Assembly: GCA_016946835.1 (NCBI GenBank)
Contig: JACVTC010000026.1
Coordinates: forward strand, 411,001-475,000
Source: Neocallimastix lanati (nom. inval.)
Lineage: Eukaryota > Neocallimastigomycota > Neocallimastigomycetes > Neocallimastigales > Neocallimastigaceae
Length of the DNA stretch: 64,000 nt
Reading direction: 5' to 3'
The number at the start of each line of letters is the position of its first letter. Within the stretch, counting starts at the first letter, position 1. Made by a program: the position numbers and the translations under genes. Shown piece after piece: positions 21,863-32,738 of the stretch. The notes beneath the pieces were generated by a model. That model saw nothing but the letters and a program-made list of their open reading frames with translations. It did not search any database and was not told the origin of the DNA.

Positions 21863-22405
21863 AAATCGAGTTTTAAAATATAATAATTAAAATATATATA
21901 TATATATATGCTAGTAGAGATATAAATTACCTACTTTTATTATATTTACTTTTATTTTTATTATTTATTTATTTATTTTATTTATTTATTTATTCACTAT
22001 TATTTTATTACTACATAAAGGTAATAATTATTACTTTTTTAACAATGAGATTTACATAATATTTATATTTTCTTTAAAATTTGAATTATAATTAAAAATT
22101 AAATGGTTTTTATAGAATTATTGAATTTATTTTATATCAATAATTCATTTTTCATTTTATTTTTATAAATATAAGAACATAATATTTAAATATAATTTAA
22201 TTAAAAAAAATATACAATAAATACAATTTTATATCAATAATTTATTTTTTATTTTATTTTTATAAATACAACAGAATACTATTTAAATATAATTTAATTA
22301 AAATTAAATATAAAATAAATACATATAAAAGAATTTTTACTAAGACTTGGTTATTTTATGTTAAATAAAAATACATTTGAGAATTAATAAAAAAAGTAAA
22401 TTGAA
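21863..22405. repeat. right direct repeat (possible degenerate LTR)
   Basis: Counterpart of 18555-19180 in the same orientation, ending with TACATATAAAAGAATTTTTAC and TTAAATA-AAATACATTT. It contains its own internal duplication of about 80 bp (TTTTATATCAATAATT... repeated at about 22130 and 22226). See the left repeat for the reasoning. Confidence 0.5.
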
Positions 22406-22409
22406 TTAC

Positions 22410-25400
22410 TTTTAGAATAATAATTCTAGGTTGAATTTAATAGATATCATATTATATTATCATAGTAACAAATACCATTATATTCTATTTTAATAAATGT
22501 TTTTGAGAAAAATGATTTCGAAAAAACAAAACAAAACAAAACAAAACAAACCGTTATTAAATCAATTAATTAGTTAAACTTTTATATTAATTATATAAAA
22601 ACTTTTTTTTTTATTATTTTTATTTTTAATTTTTTAATTTTTTATAAATTTTTTTTATATTATTTTTTTTTTATATTAATTTTTTATATTAATTTTTTTT
22701 TTTTTTTTCCATATATCTTTTATATCAACATAATACAATGAATATTAATATTGATATACAACTCAAAAGTTCGATGTACTTTTGTTGGGATTTATTTATT
22801 AAATTTATTAATTTATTATTTATTTATTTATTTTATTTTATATAAAAACTACATATATTTAAAAAGACTATTTAACAACTTTCTTATTGTAACTTTTAAT
22901 CTTAACTTTTACACAACAACAACTCGACTCGACAGCGACTTCTCTTAATTCCGAGAAATGCTTTATTTTTATGTTATTTAGTTATAGTTAACTATTTAAT
23001 TAATTGTTCTTGTGATTAGAATAAACTATTAATAATTATTATTTAAGGAAATATTTAAAAACTATATAAATATAAATATAAAATAATAAGAATATAATTA
23101 AAACATTGATTTATGCTATAAAATTTATTATTAATTATAAACATAATTAATATATAGAAATCAAGCCACATATTGAAATTGTTGTAAAATCATTAGATTT
23201 AAATTTGATTTATGACATTAATTTATGTTTGAATAATAAAACTAATTTTATATTAATTAAGGTTTGAATATTTCATTTTATATCAATATTTAATAAAATA
23301 TTAATATACCAATGAAAGTAAATCAATTTTATTTCTATTCTTAAGAAATTTCTATTTTTTTTTAAAAAAAAATAGAAAAAGGATAAATATATATGAAAAA
23401 AAAAAATTTTTTTTTATTAATAATAAAAATTTCCATTAAACTTTCTCTACTGCCAAGATCAATATATTAATATTGAAAAAGAAAAAGTACTCATACTAAT
23501 CTTTTAAAAATAAAACTCAAAATTTTCCAGTATCATACTAACTTATTTACAAATATAACTTTTTCTTTAATATATATATATTTTAAATAATTATAATACA
23601 TAATGTAGTATCTTATTTATTCTGAATAACCATTCACTACATTAAATTAATATAATTTTTTTTTTATTCTATTGTAATTATTAATAATTTTATTATAATT
23701 ATATCTTTATTAAATCTCCTTTATATATATATATATATTATTATTTTGTGATTAATTTTATTTTAATTTAATTATTATTATATATATTATAATGTCTATT
23801 AAGGAAAACAATTACTCATATATATGAGTAATTATTTTTTTTTTTTAACAAATTTTATATTTAATAACATTGCTTCTAATAATATACAATTAATTTTTTA
23901 AATTTTATTTATATTAATACATACACTTTTTTTTATTAAAAAAAAAAATCTGTATTCACCAAATGGTATAGCATTTACCTATTCATCAACAGTTATGTAT
24001 AATTTAATGACTTCTAGAAATATAATAATTGGTAAAAATAAATATCATTATATTAATTTCTAAATTATAAATAGTAAGAATATTATTACTTCGATAATAA
24101 TAATAATAATAATAATAATACCAAAATAATAATCCTTGAAGTTGATATCAATAAAATTTCAATATTAATCTTTAATTATAAATTATTCTAATTCAATTAA
24201 TAATTTTTGTTAATTATTAAAAAAAACAATAATAAATAAATTTTCTCAAAAGAAAAATACAAAGTAAAAACTATCTAAAAAATATTTTTACCTTGATAAC
24301 TCTTTCAATCTAAAATTATTTTAAGAATAATTATTATTTCATTAATTGAAATAGATTAAAAATAAAAAAAAAATAAAATAAAATTTTTATTTACTAAAAA
24401 TAGAAAAAATTTTTTTTAAAAATGTGTTACCCTCTAATTATGGTAATTATATAATTATACAAATAATTATACAATTATTACAATTGTTACACAAAAATTT
24501 ATATATTTTTTCCATGATTAAAAAATCTTTATTTGTATTGGTTATATTAATATTATATATATAACTTTTTTTTTTTATCTTTTGGTAAACTCATTTGTTA
24601 ACCACAAAAAAAAAAAAAGATAACAAATAAAAACAAAGACGATTAATCATTTAGTATGTACAAAAGTTCATATTTAATTATTATTTAAATCAATATAAAT
24701 AATATGAATTTATAGACATATTAAATTTAATCTTTGGAATAAAATATATATTAATTTATATACAGTATATTATCTTACCTACTAAAAAATAATAATAATA
24801 ATAAATAAAAAATTTTCTAAAAATATTAAATACTATATTAGGATGGATTGTGAATATATTAGTATTGAATGTTTAATAAATTATTTGATTATTATCATTT
24901 TTAAGGCGGTAATATTTATTATCTATTTAATAGTGTATTTATTTATTTATTATTTTATTACTCTACGAAAAATAAAAAAAAAAAAAAATTAATATAATGA
25001 CATTGCTACATCTGAAAATATAATAAACTTTAATTTTTTTTTTTTTGTCTATTCTTATTTTTTATTTTATTTTTTATTTTTTTTCTAACTTTCTTTATCT
25101 TTTAATTTTATTTTATATTGTTTCTTTGTATGATTAAATGTTTTACTAATTGTTTAGATTTACTTGGTTTTTTAATAGTAATATTATTGTTTCAAAATAC
25201 ACATATATATAAGTACATATTTAAATGCTTTTTTTTTTTTTTTTTTTTTTTTATTATATCAATGATATATATATACAAATAGATTAAATCAGTTTTATTT
25301 AAAAATATTCCATCTACTAGTAAAGTAAATGGTTTAATGTATATAATTAAAAATCACTAATATAATAATTAATAATTAGTTAACTCTAATTTTAACTTGT

Positions 25401-26341
25401 TTTATACATATATATATATATTATTTTATTTTATCAATAAAATGAACAGTCTTTATATTTAATATTTAAAATTTTATTTATATATATTAAAAAGAAATTA
25501 TAAATATTAAATATAAATATCATTATTTACTTATAAGCAGCAAATATTGTAAAAAGTAATATAACCCATTTTTGCGGTTTAATAATAAAACTAATTTTTA
25601 AAGATTAATTAATTAATCATTTAAAATAATATGATAGTTTTATATATGAAACCCAAATAACTAATTAATCATCAAATATTTCTGTATTTCTATTATTTTC
25701 ATATATAATTCAATAAACTACTTTTTTTTTTTTTATTTTATATAAATGAATAAACGATGGAATATTTTTAATATATAAATATTTTTTATAAAAAATAGAA
25801 AACTATATATTAAAAAAGGATAATAATAATTCTAAATACTTTGATTTACATTTATATTTTCTTTTTATAATTATTCCATATATATTACAAATTAAAAAAT
25901 AAATTAATTATTAAAATAATTCTTAAATTAAAAGTTATTGTTACATAGAAAGTTATTAAATTAATAATGAAATTTTATATAGGTTACCGTTTTCTAAATT
26001 TGGTAAAAACTTACCGTAATATTCCAATTTAATATTATAGTTTTAAAAAAAATTTTATTTAAAAAAGAAATAGAAAAAAAAATACAAATTTTATTGGTTA
26101 TATAAACTTTAAAAAAATTTTTTTATTAATAATTAATTTTTTAATAAATCTGTATTAAAATTATATTAAAATATTAAAGATAGAAATAAGAAAAAAATGA
26201 AAATGAAAATATTATTTATTTAAATTTTTATAATTTTTATATATATTTAATTTTTTAAAAAGTATTTTTAATTGTATTGTTCTTTAATATTGTATATATC
26301 AAAAATAAGTATATTGTTTTTTTTTTTTTATATATTTTATC

Positions 26342-26380
<39 letters not shown>

Positions 26381-27347
26381 AATAATGCCGTATATATGTC
26401 AAAATTTTTATAAATATTAAATAAAATAAAATAGAAAAAGTCTAATAATTAATTCTTAATTAACAGATATTTAAAATTATTAAATTCTTATTAAAAAAAT
26501 AAAATTAAAACTTTAAAAATTATTATTATTTTTTTTTCTTTTATTCTTATTAAAGATAATATAATTCTAAATTAATATAATGAATTTATAAAAATTTATT
26601 TTATGATTAATATTTATTTCCTTTTTAGAAATATGAAATAAATGAAATAATAAAATGATAATAATAAATAATAAATAATAAATAATAAATAATAAATAAT
26701 AAAAGATATAAATATTAATTATTTTCCTCTTCTTTTCATAATAATAATATTATTACTTTATTTTGGATTTTATATTGTAATTTAATAAAAACTAATAAAT
26801 AATACATATGTAATAAATATATATCACCTTTTCTTTTTTTTTTTTATTACTTTTTTTTTAAAGTGTATTTATACAATATTTAAAATAATAACAAATATTA
26901 ATGTTAATAAATAATAAATAATACTTAATACTTAATAGTAATATATAGAAATAATAATAATTGTAAAAAATAATACAAAATAATAATATTTAATAATTAC
27001 TTATGGTAATTATAATAATTGTAAATAATAATATAAGATAATTAAAATATTCAATAATAACAGTAATATTAATTGTAAATATAACTAATACAAAATATTA
27101 ATAATTACAATAATAAAAACAAAGTTAAAAAACATAATATAAATATTATAATAATATTATTAATATTGAAAAATCCATTTATAATAAATTAATTATTTTA
27201 TAGAATAATAAATTTTAAAATAATAATAGAATAAATAATATAAATTAAATTTTTAATAAATAATAAATTAATTATTATTACAAATAACTAAATAATAATC
27301 AATAATAATGATAAAAGCGTAGTTATTATATTGATAAATACTCAAAT
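22410..27347. other. gene-poor AT-rich DNA, 4.9 kb
   Basis: I find no supported gene. Features are a (CAAAA)n tract (about 22524-22550), (AAT)n (about 24095-24120), a T run (about 25228-25251), (AAAT)n (about 26344-26384) and AATAAAT repeats (about 26662-26704). A short protein-like stretch near 23945-24040 (NGIAFTYSSTVMYNL) is too small to call. Confidence 0.5.
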
Positions 27348-28451
27348 ATGGACGAAGAAGATTTTGTTTCTCATGAAAACATGAATAATCAGAGTACAAA
27401 CGATATTACTTTTAATAATAATGAAAATGATTCAACATCAATAGAAAGTAATTTATCTATAGATGATGATCTGTCAGTAGGTAATGATTCAATTATTAAT
27501 AATAATCAATCGGCTGATGATAATCAATTTATTGATAATAATCAATCTATTGATAATAATCAATCTATTGATAATAATCCAGCCGATGTAGAAACAACAA
27601 GTTCTGCTGATAGTTCATTAAATGTCGACAATTTAATTTCAGTAGACAATTCATTAAATGGAAATATAACAGCCACGCCTGAAAATACAGGATTTCAGTA
27701 TTCACCGGCTCCCGGAGATGCCAATGTCGCAAGTGTTTCTAATACCTCATCTTTTCATGAAAATATAAATAAGGATGATAATAATTCATTTATTATTGCA
27801 TATAGTGTTTTATTTATTGCATTAGCTGTATTTTTAATTGGAGCAATCTTTTTCGTATCTAAAAAAAGGTTATATGAAAAGGAAAAAGAGGAATATATAA
27901 AAGAAAAAGCTGGAGATAATGTTATAAATACTTATAGAAGTATAACGCTTCCTTCATATCATGATTCAATGAGTCAATCAAATACTAATTCATTCAATAA
28001 TTCAAAATCATATTCTAATAGACATAGTATTAGTAATTCATCTTATCATAGTAAAAGATCGAATACTAATAATAAAAGTTCGATTAGTTTATCTATTTTC
28101 GATAATGAAACCGATAGCTATCCACAAATAGGAATATATTCATCTAATATAGAAAAAGCTTCAAATGAAATGATGCCTAGTTATAATTTAACAAGATACC
28201 CACAAACATTAAAATATAGTGAAATGTTGCAAAATAAAAATAAAAATCAAAGAAAAAATCAAAATCTTTCTTTAAAAACTGATTATTCTCCAGAAAAAAA
28301 TGAACAAAAGTCTAATTCAAATAAATCAAATAATCCAGATATTTCATTATCACCAACAGCACTAAAACCAAAACTTGTTGTTACTACTAATGTTAATATA
28401 TCAAAAAATGCCATACTACCTATTAAAGAGGATTACTATGAATATAATTAA
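27348..28451 (+). CDS. single-pass membrane protein with acidic Asn/Ser ectodomain
   Basis: A 367-residue one-exon protein. Residues 1-146 are acidic and rich in Asn, Ser and Asp, with DNNQSI-type repeats (about 58-78) and no signal peptide. A single transmembrane helix spans about 147-170 and is followed by SKKRLYEKEKEEYIKEK. Residues 180-367 are Ser/Asn-rich with many SYxSxxxS words and a Lys-rich segment near 285-300, ending KEDYYEYN. Acidic N side and basic residues after the helix favour N-outside, C-inside topology. It differs from the proteins at 977-17419 by its long N-terminal domain and by lacking LYxRS and PPxY, so it is at most a distant relative. Function is unknown. Confidence 0.82.
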   Translation: MDEEDFVSHENMNNQSTNDITFNNNENDSTSIESNLSIDDDLSVGNDSIINNNQSADDNQFIDNNQSIDNNQSIDNNPADVETTSSADSSLNVDNLISVDNSLNGNITATPENTGFQYSPAPGDANVASVSNTSSFHENINKDDNNSFIIAYSVLFIALAVFLIGAIFFVSKKRLYEKEKEEYIKEKAGDNVINTYRSITLPSYHDSMSQSNTNSFNNSKSYSNRHSISNSSYHSKRSNTNNKSSISLSIFDNETDSYPQIGIYSSNIEKASNEMMPSYNLTRYPQTLKYSEMLQNKNKNQRKNQNLSLKTDYSPEKNEQKSNSNKSNNPDISLSPTALKPKLVVTTNVNISKNAILPIKEDYYEYN

Positions 28452-29159
28452 TTTAATAATCATGTTTAGATAAAGAGAATTATATTAAAATATTAAAACT
28501 ATATATAATTTATAAACAAAAAAAACTATTTATTTTAAAATTAATATGTAACTTTTATTATTTATTTTATTATTATTATTATTTTTTTTTTGTTGTTAAT
28601 AAAAAAAATATCATAGAAAATTATTTATATTTTTTAGTTAAATAATATATTTAATTAAAATAAAAATTTAGCATTATATTGCTTTAAATTTAAATTGTAT
28701 ATAAAATAAAAAAATAATAAAGAACTATACGAAAAAAAAAAAAATTTCTATAATTAAAAAATTAAAAATTAAAAGTTGTATTTATATTATTTTTATTTTA
28801 TTTTTTTATTTTATTTTTTTATTTTATTTTTTATTTAATTTTTTTATTTATTTTTTATTTTTTATTTTTTATTTTGTATTTTTTTTTTTTTTTGTATTTT
28901 TTTGTTTTTTTTTTTTTAGTTTTTTGTTTTTTCTTCTAACATTATTTTGTGTAATTTAAATATATATATATATTTTTTTTCATAAATATAACTATTATAT
29001 AATAACAAATAATAACTAAAAAAAAAAAAAAAAAAGGTAAAAATAATGACAAAAACAAAGTACTATTATTTATTTATTTTTCATTAATATATTAACAGGC
29101 ATAAAAAGTCGGATTTCAAAAAAGTGAATGTATTGACCAACAAAATATTGTTACTGAAG
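28452..29159. other. AT-rich 3' spacer
   Basis: Low-complexity T-rich DNA (TTTTTATTTTA repeats, about 28790-28920) with no coding signal. A short non-repetitive patch at about 29095-29160 precedes the repeat fragment that follows. Confidence 0.5.
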
Positions 29160-29245
29160 GTATTTTTTCTGAATTTATTTATGTACTTAATTTTGAATTT
29201 CACATTACTATTTTAAATATTATTATGTTCAAATTGGAAAAATAA
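29160..29245 (+). repeat. repeat fragment shared with 47310-47405
   Basis: GAATTTATTTAT, TTTTGAAT, TTCACATTA-TATTT and AAATATTATTATrTTCAAATTG occur in the same order as at 47310-47405, where the copy has an extra 12 nt. The other copy interrupts a gypsy integrase relic, so this is probably an LTR or other dispersed-repeat end. Further weak similarity follows the microsatellite (AATATTCATkTAAT near 29443 and 47450). Confidence 0.5.
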
Positions 29246-29246
29246 T

Positions 29247-29255
29247 ATTTATTTA

Positions 29256-29286
<31 letters not shown>

Positions 29287-29335
29287 TATTTATTTATTTA
29301 TTTATATATATATTTATTTATTTATATATATATAT

Positions 29336-29417
<82 letters not shown>
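29247..29417. repeat. (TTTA)n with (TA)n microsatellite
   Basis: About 170 bp of TTTA tetranucleotides interrupted by two TATATA blocks. Confidence 0.9.
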
Positions 29418-29418
<1 letters not shown>

Positions 29419-29419
29419 G

Positions 29420-30120
29420 TATTTTTTTTTTTATATAAAACAAATATTCATTTAATAAATAAGTGAACAAATAAAAAACAAATTAAAAACTGATTATTGT
29501 TTTGTACATATAAAAGCCAAGAATATTTAAGATTATTTGAACTACAATTTTTTTTTTTTTTTTTTTTTTTTAATTATTAAATGAAACTTTTGATTTTTAA
29601 TATTTGTCATTTTCTTTAAATTCTATATAATTAATTTCAATAAAATATATTTCACCAGTTAAATAATAATGATTATAATATATTGAATATATTATAATAT
29701 TAGTTAATACGAACAATAAATAAATAAATATTTACAAATATTTTTATATTCATTACATATATATATTATAACACAAACAAAAAATAAATATATAAATAAA
29801 TAATATATACAATATTTCTATATGTATACATAAATATAAACACAAACAAAAAATAAACAAATAAATTAATAATACAATATTAATATTTGTATACATATAT
29901 ATATGTTAGTATGTATACGTTAATTTGTATGAATAATAAATAGTAATGTGGAATGTATTACTAAGTTATGCCAACTATGATTATGGCCAATTTGTATACC
30001 ACTAGACCTACCGTCGCCAAGAGGATCGACAATTGACAAGGCAAAGAAGAAATTATGATACAGATTCGAATGTTATTATTAATCAATAAGTAGTTACTAT
30101 TAACTTGTTACAAATTTTTT
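29420..30120. other. AT-rich spacer with a small higher-complexity patch
   Basis: Mostly simple AT-rich DNA. The patch at about 29980-30055 (CACTAGACCTACCGTCGCCA onward) is much richer in G+C than its flanks and could be a retroelement scrap, but no frame gives a recognisable domain. Confidence 0.35.
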
Positions 30121-30159
30121 TTTTTTTTTTTTAAAAAATTATAAATTATACCAGTCTAA

Positions 30160-30655
30160 AAAATAATAATAAATAAATAAATAAATAAATAAATATAATA
30201 AATAAATAAATATAATAAATAAATAAATAATAAATAATAAATAAATAAATAATAAATAATAATAAATAAATAATAAATAATAATAAATAATAATAAATAA
30301 ATAATAAATAATAATAAATAAATAATAAATAATAAATAAATAATAATAAATAAATAATATATAATAATAAATAATAATAAATAAATAATATATAATAATA
30401 AATAATAATAAATAATAATAAATAAATAATAAATAGTAATAAATAATAATAAATAATAATAAATAAATAATAAATAAATAATATATAATAATAAATAATA
30501 ATAAATAATAATAAATAAATAATAAATCGTAATAAATAATAATAAATAATAAATAATAATAAATAAATAATAAATAATAATATATAAATAATAAATAATA
30601 ATAAATAATAAATAATAAATAATAAATAAATAAATAATAAATAGTAATAAACTAT
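30160..30655. repeat. compound AAT/AAAT microsatellite, 0.5 kb
   Basis: Irregular mixture of AATAAAT, AAT and AAAT units. It stays open on the minus strand as a Tyr/Leu/Ile/Phe string, which I regard as an artefact. Confidence 0.9.
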
Positions 30656-30721
30656 TTTCTGGATATATATATATATTTTTTTATGGGAATAACCGAATAT
30701 TATTTTTAGTGAAAGTTTCAT

Positions 30722-30936
30722 AAAACTTTCATGTATTTAAATTTAGACCAAGTATTTAAGCACTAAAAAAAAAAAAAAAAAAACATTAAGAAAACATAAG
30801 AAAACATAAGAAATTTAATTTATTTAAAATTTTAAAATGGTTAAATGGGTAATAATTTAGTTTTTTTTTCATGTATTTTAAATTAAAAATATCTTTGACA
30901 ATAACAAGAAAAATCTTGTTTAAACATAAACAAAAA

Positions 30937-30967
<31 letters not shown>

Positions 30968-31599
30968 AAATTGTATATTAATTAATATTAATTAAAAAGA
31001 AAAGAAGAAGAAGAAGAAAAAAAAAAATTTTTTTTTTTAAAGTGAAGATCACCAATAATATATATCAAAATGTAAAATAAAATTAAACGAAACATTAAAT
31101 AAAAAGAAAAATAAGTTTTTAATATTTTTTTTTTTTATAATCTTAAATACTTTAAAAAGTACTTATAATATTAAAGAATACTTTTATTATAAAACTTTGT
31201 TTTTCAAAGTTATATAAATTTAAAGAAAATTTCCTTTTTTTTTTTTTTTTTTCTAATTTTTATTTAAAAAATATAGAATATTTTAAAAAAAAATTTTGAT
31301 ATTAACAAAAAAAAAAAATTTTTTTTAAAAGATATTTATTAATAATATCAATTTAAACTATTTATGCAATTTTATTATATTTTTTATTTATTTATTTTAT
31401 TTTTATTTTTATTTTTATTTTTATTTTTATTTTTTTTTTTTTTGAAATTTTTAAATATTTAAACATATTTAAAATAATGATAGTGAACATAGTTATTAAT
31501 AATGAAGGATAACTTCATATATGGATAAAGTTATAGTGAAGGATGATTTTTCATTTATTACACTTGATAAACTGTAATCAGAAATTCATTGGAGTTCAT
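30722..31599. other. AT-rich spacer
   Basis: A and T homopolymers and GAAGAA runs; no gene. From about 31470 the sequence becomes less repetitive and leads into the hairpin region. Confidence 0.5.
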
Positions 31600-31641
31600 A
31601 TGAAGTAAATTCTAATTTTCATTAATTGGAATTTACTTCAT
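31600..31641. other. perfect 13-bp inverted repeat
   Basis: ATGAAGTAAATTC at 31600-31612 is exactly complementary to GAATTTACTTCAT at 31629-31641, separated by 16 nt. It lies about 80 bp before a second, larger stem. Confidence 0.8.
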
Positions 31642-31723
31642 GATTGTTTTGAATTAGGAATAATGAATACTAACTTTTAAGGTTAAAGTCAATCACCATT
31701 GGAAAACCCCAGAAGTACTTCCC

Positions 31724-31829
31724 GTTACGCAATACTGCTCACGGAGACAAGTGAGAAAATCGAGCACGTAACGCAGTGGAGCTGCGTAGATTTGTCGAGA
31801 TTAGTCGGGAGTGAGCAGTATGGAGTAAC
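31724..31829. other. GC-richer structured element (candidate ncRNA or fold-back remnant)
   Basis: The 19-nt ends (31724-31742 and 31811-31829) pair at 17 of 19 positions: GTTAC-C-ATACTGCTCAC with its complement, two purine-purine mismatches. They enclose about 68 nt. Inside, ACGCAG (31771-31776) and CTGCGT (31782-31787) form a perfect stem with a 5-nt loop. G+C is near half in a region that is otherwise almost pure A+T, and no frame is open. It could be a structured RNA, a small inverted-repeat transposon or an LTR scrap (CCCGTTACG resembles the ends of some gypsy LTRs). I cannot decide between these. Confidence 0.55.
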
Positions 31830-32738
31830 CCAAACAATCGTCAATTAAAAAACTATAAAAAATAATTGGAAACTACATTACCGAATTAAAACTTTTCAAC
31901 ACAACAGAGCAATGGATATCAATGTGAATTAGAAGTGTAAATCAATATAAATCATTGAAATTATTCTACAACATAACATCAATAAATATTTTTTTTATAA
32001 GAATGACAGGAAGATAAAAAAAATATATATATGTGTGTGTGTATGTTTAGAGACTAATTGCTTTGAAACTTTTCATAATCATGCTTTCCAATTAAAAAGT
32101 AATACAAAAAATTTAATACCTTCTGTTTTTTTATTCCAATTCATCAAAGCGGATGTCATAAAAAAACGGTTATATAAGTAAATATAGTAATGTGAATAAT
32201 TTTTTTTAAAGTTACATAATTATAAAAGTAAAACCCACTACTTTTCTTTTAATATATCTTTAGTTTCATTTCATAAACTCTTTATGATACTAATTTAAAT
32301 GTATTGAATTGTTATAGAATAATAATAAGAAATAAGAAAACAATAAATTCAATAATTAAAACGAATTAATCCAAAAATCCTAATTATTTTTAATAATTTT
32401 ATTAATAACTTTTTTTTTTATTACATAAACTTCATTTCAAAAAAAAAATACATAATTATATATTTTTATACAAATTTTAATTTTCATTAATTTTTTTTTC
32501 TTTTTTTGAATTATTTTATGTTACTTAAAATTTTACTTATTTTTACCAAATGTTTCGATAAAATTTTAAAAACTTCCATGTTTTTAATTTTATTACAATT
32601 GGTTTTTATTTGTTTATTTTTTTGCTTTATTTTTATTTATTTTTTTTTTAAAATCCCATTTATTTTTTCAATTTTTTAATATATATTTAAAAACTTCTAG
32701 AGTCTCTAAATTTATTGGTTTCATTTTTATGAAATTGT
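31830..32738. other. AT-rich 3' flank of the cell-wall enzyme gene
   Basis: No gene. Some moderately complex sequence (31830-32160) then T-rich DNA. It contains a (TG)n stretch at about 32033-32041. The transcript of the gene at 32739-34706 ends somewhere here. Confidence 0.5.

Noticed and set aside
23945-24040. Short protein-like stretch NGIAFTYSSTVMYNL
   Set aside because: Only about 30 residues, no start, no splice partners and no recognised family; could be chance.
30146-30721. 191-residue Tyr/Leu/Ile open frame
   Set aside because: Lies wholly in the compound AAT/AAAT microsatellite; no start context, domain or complexity.
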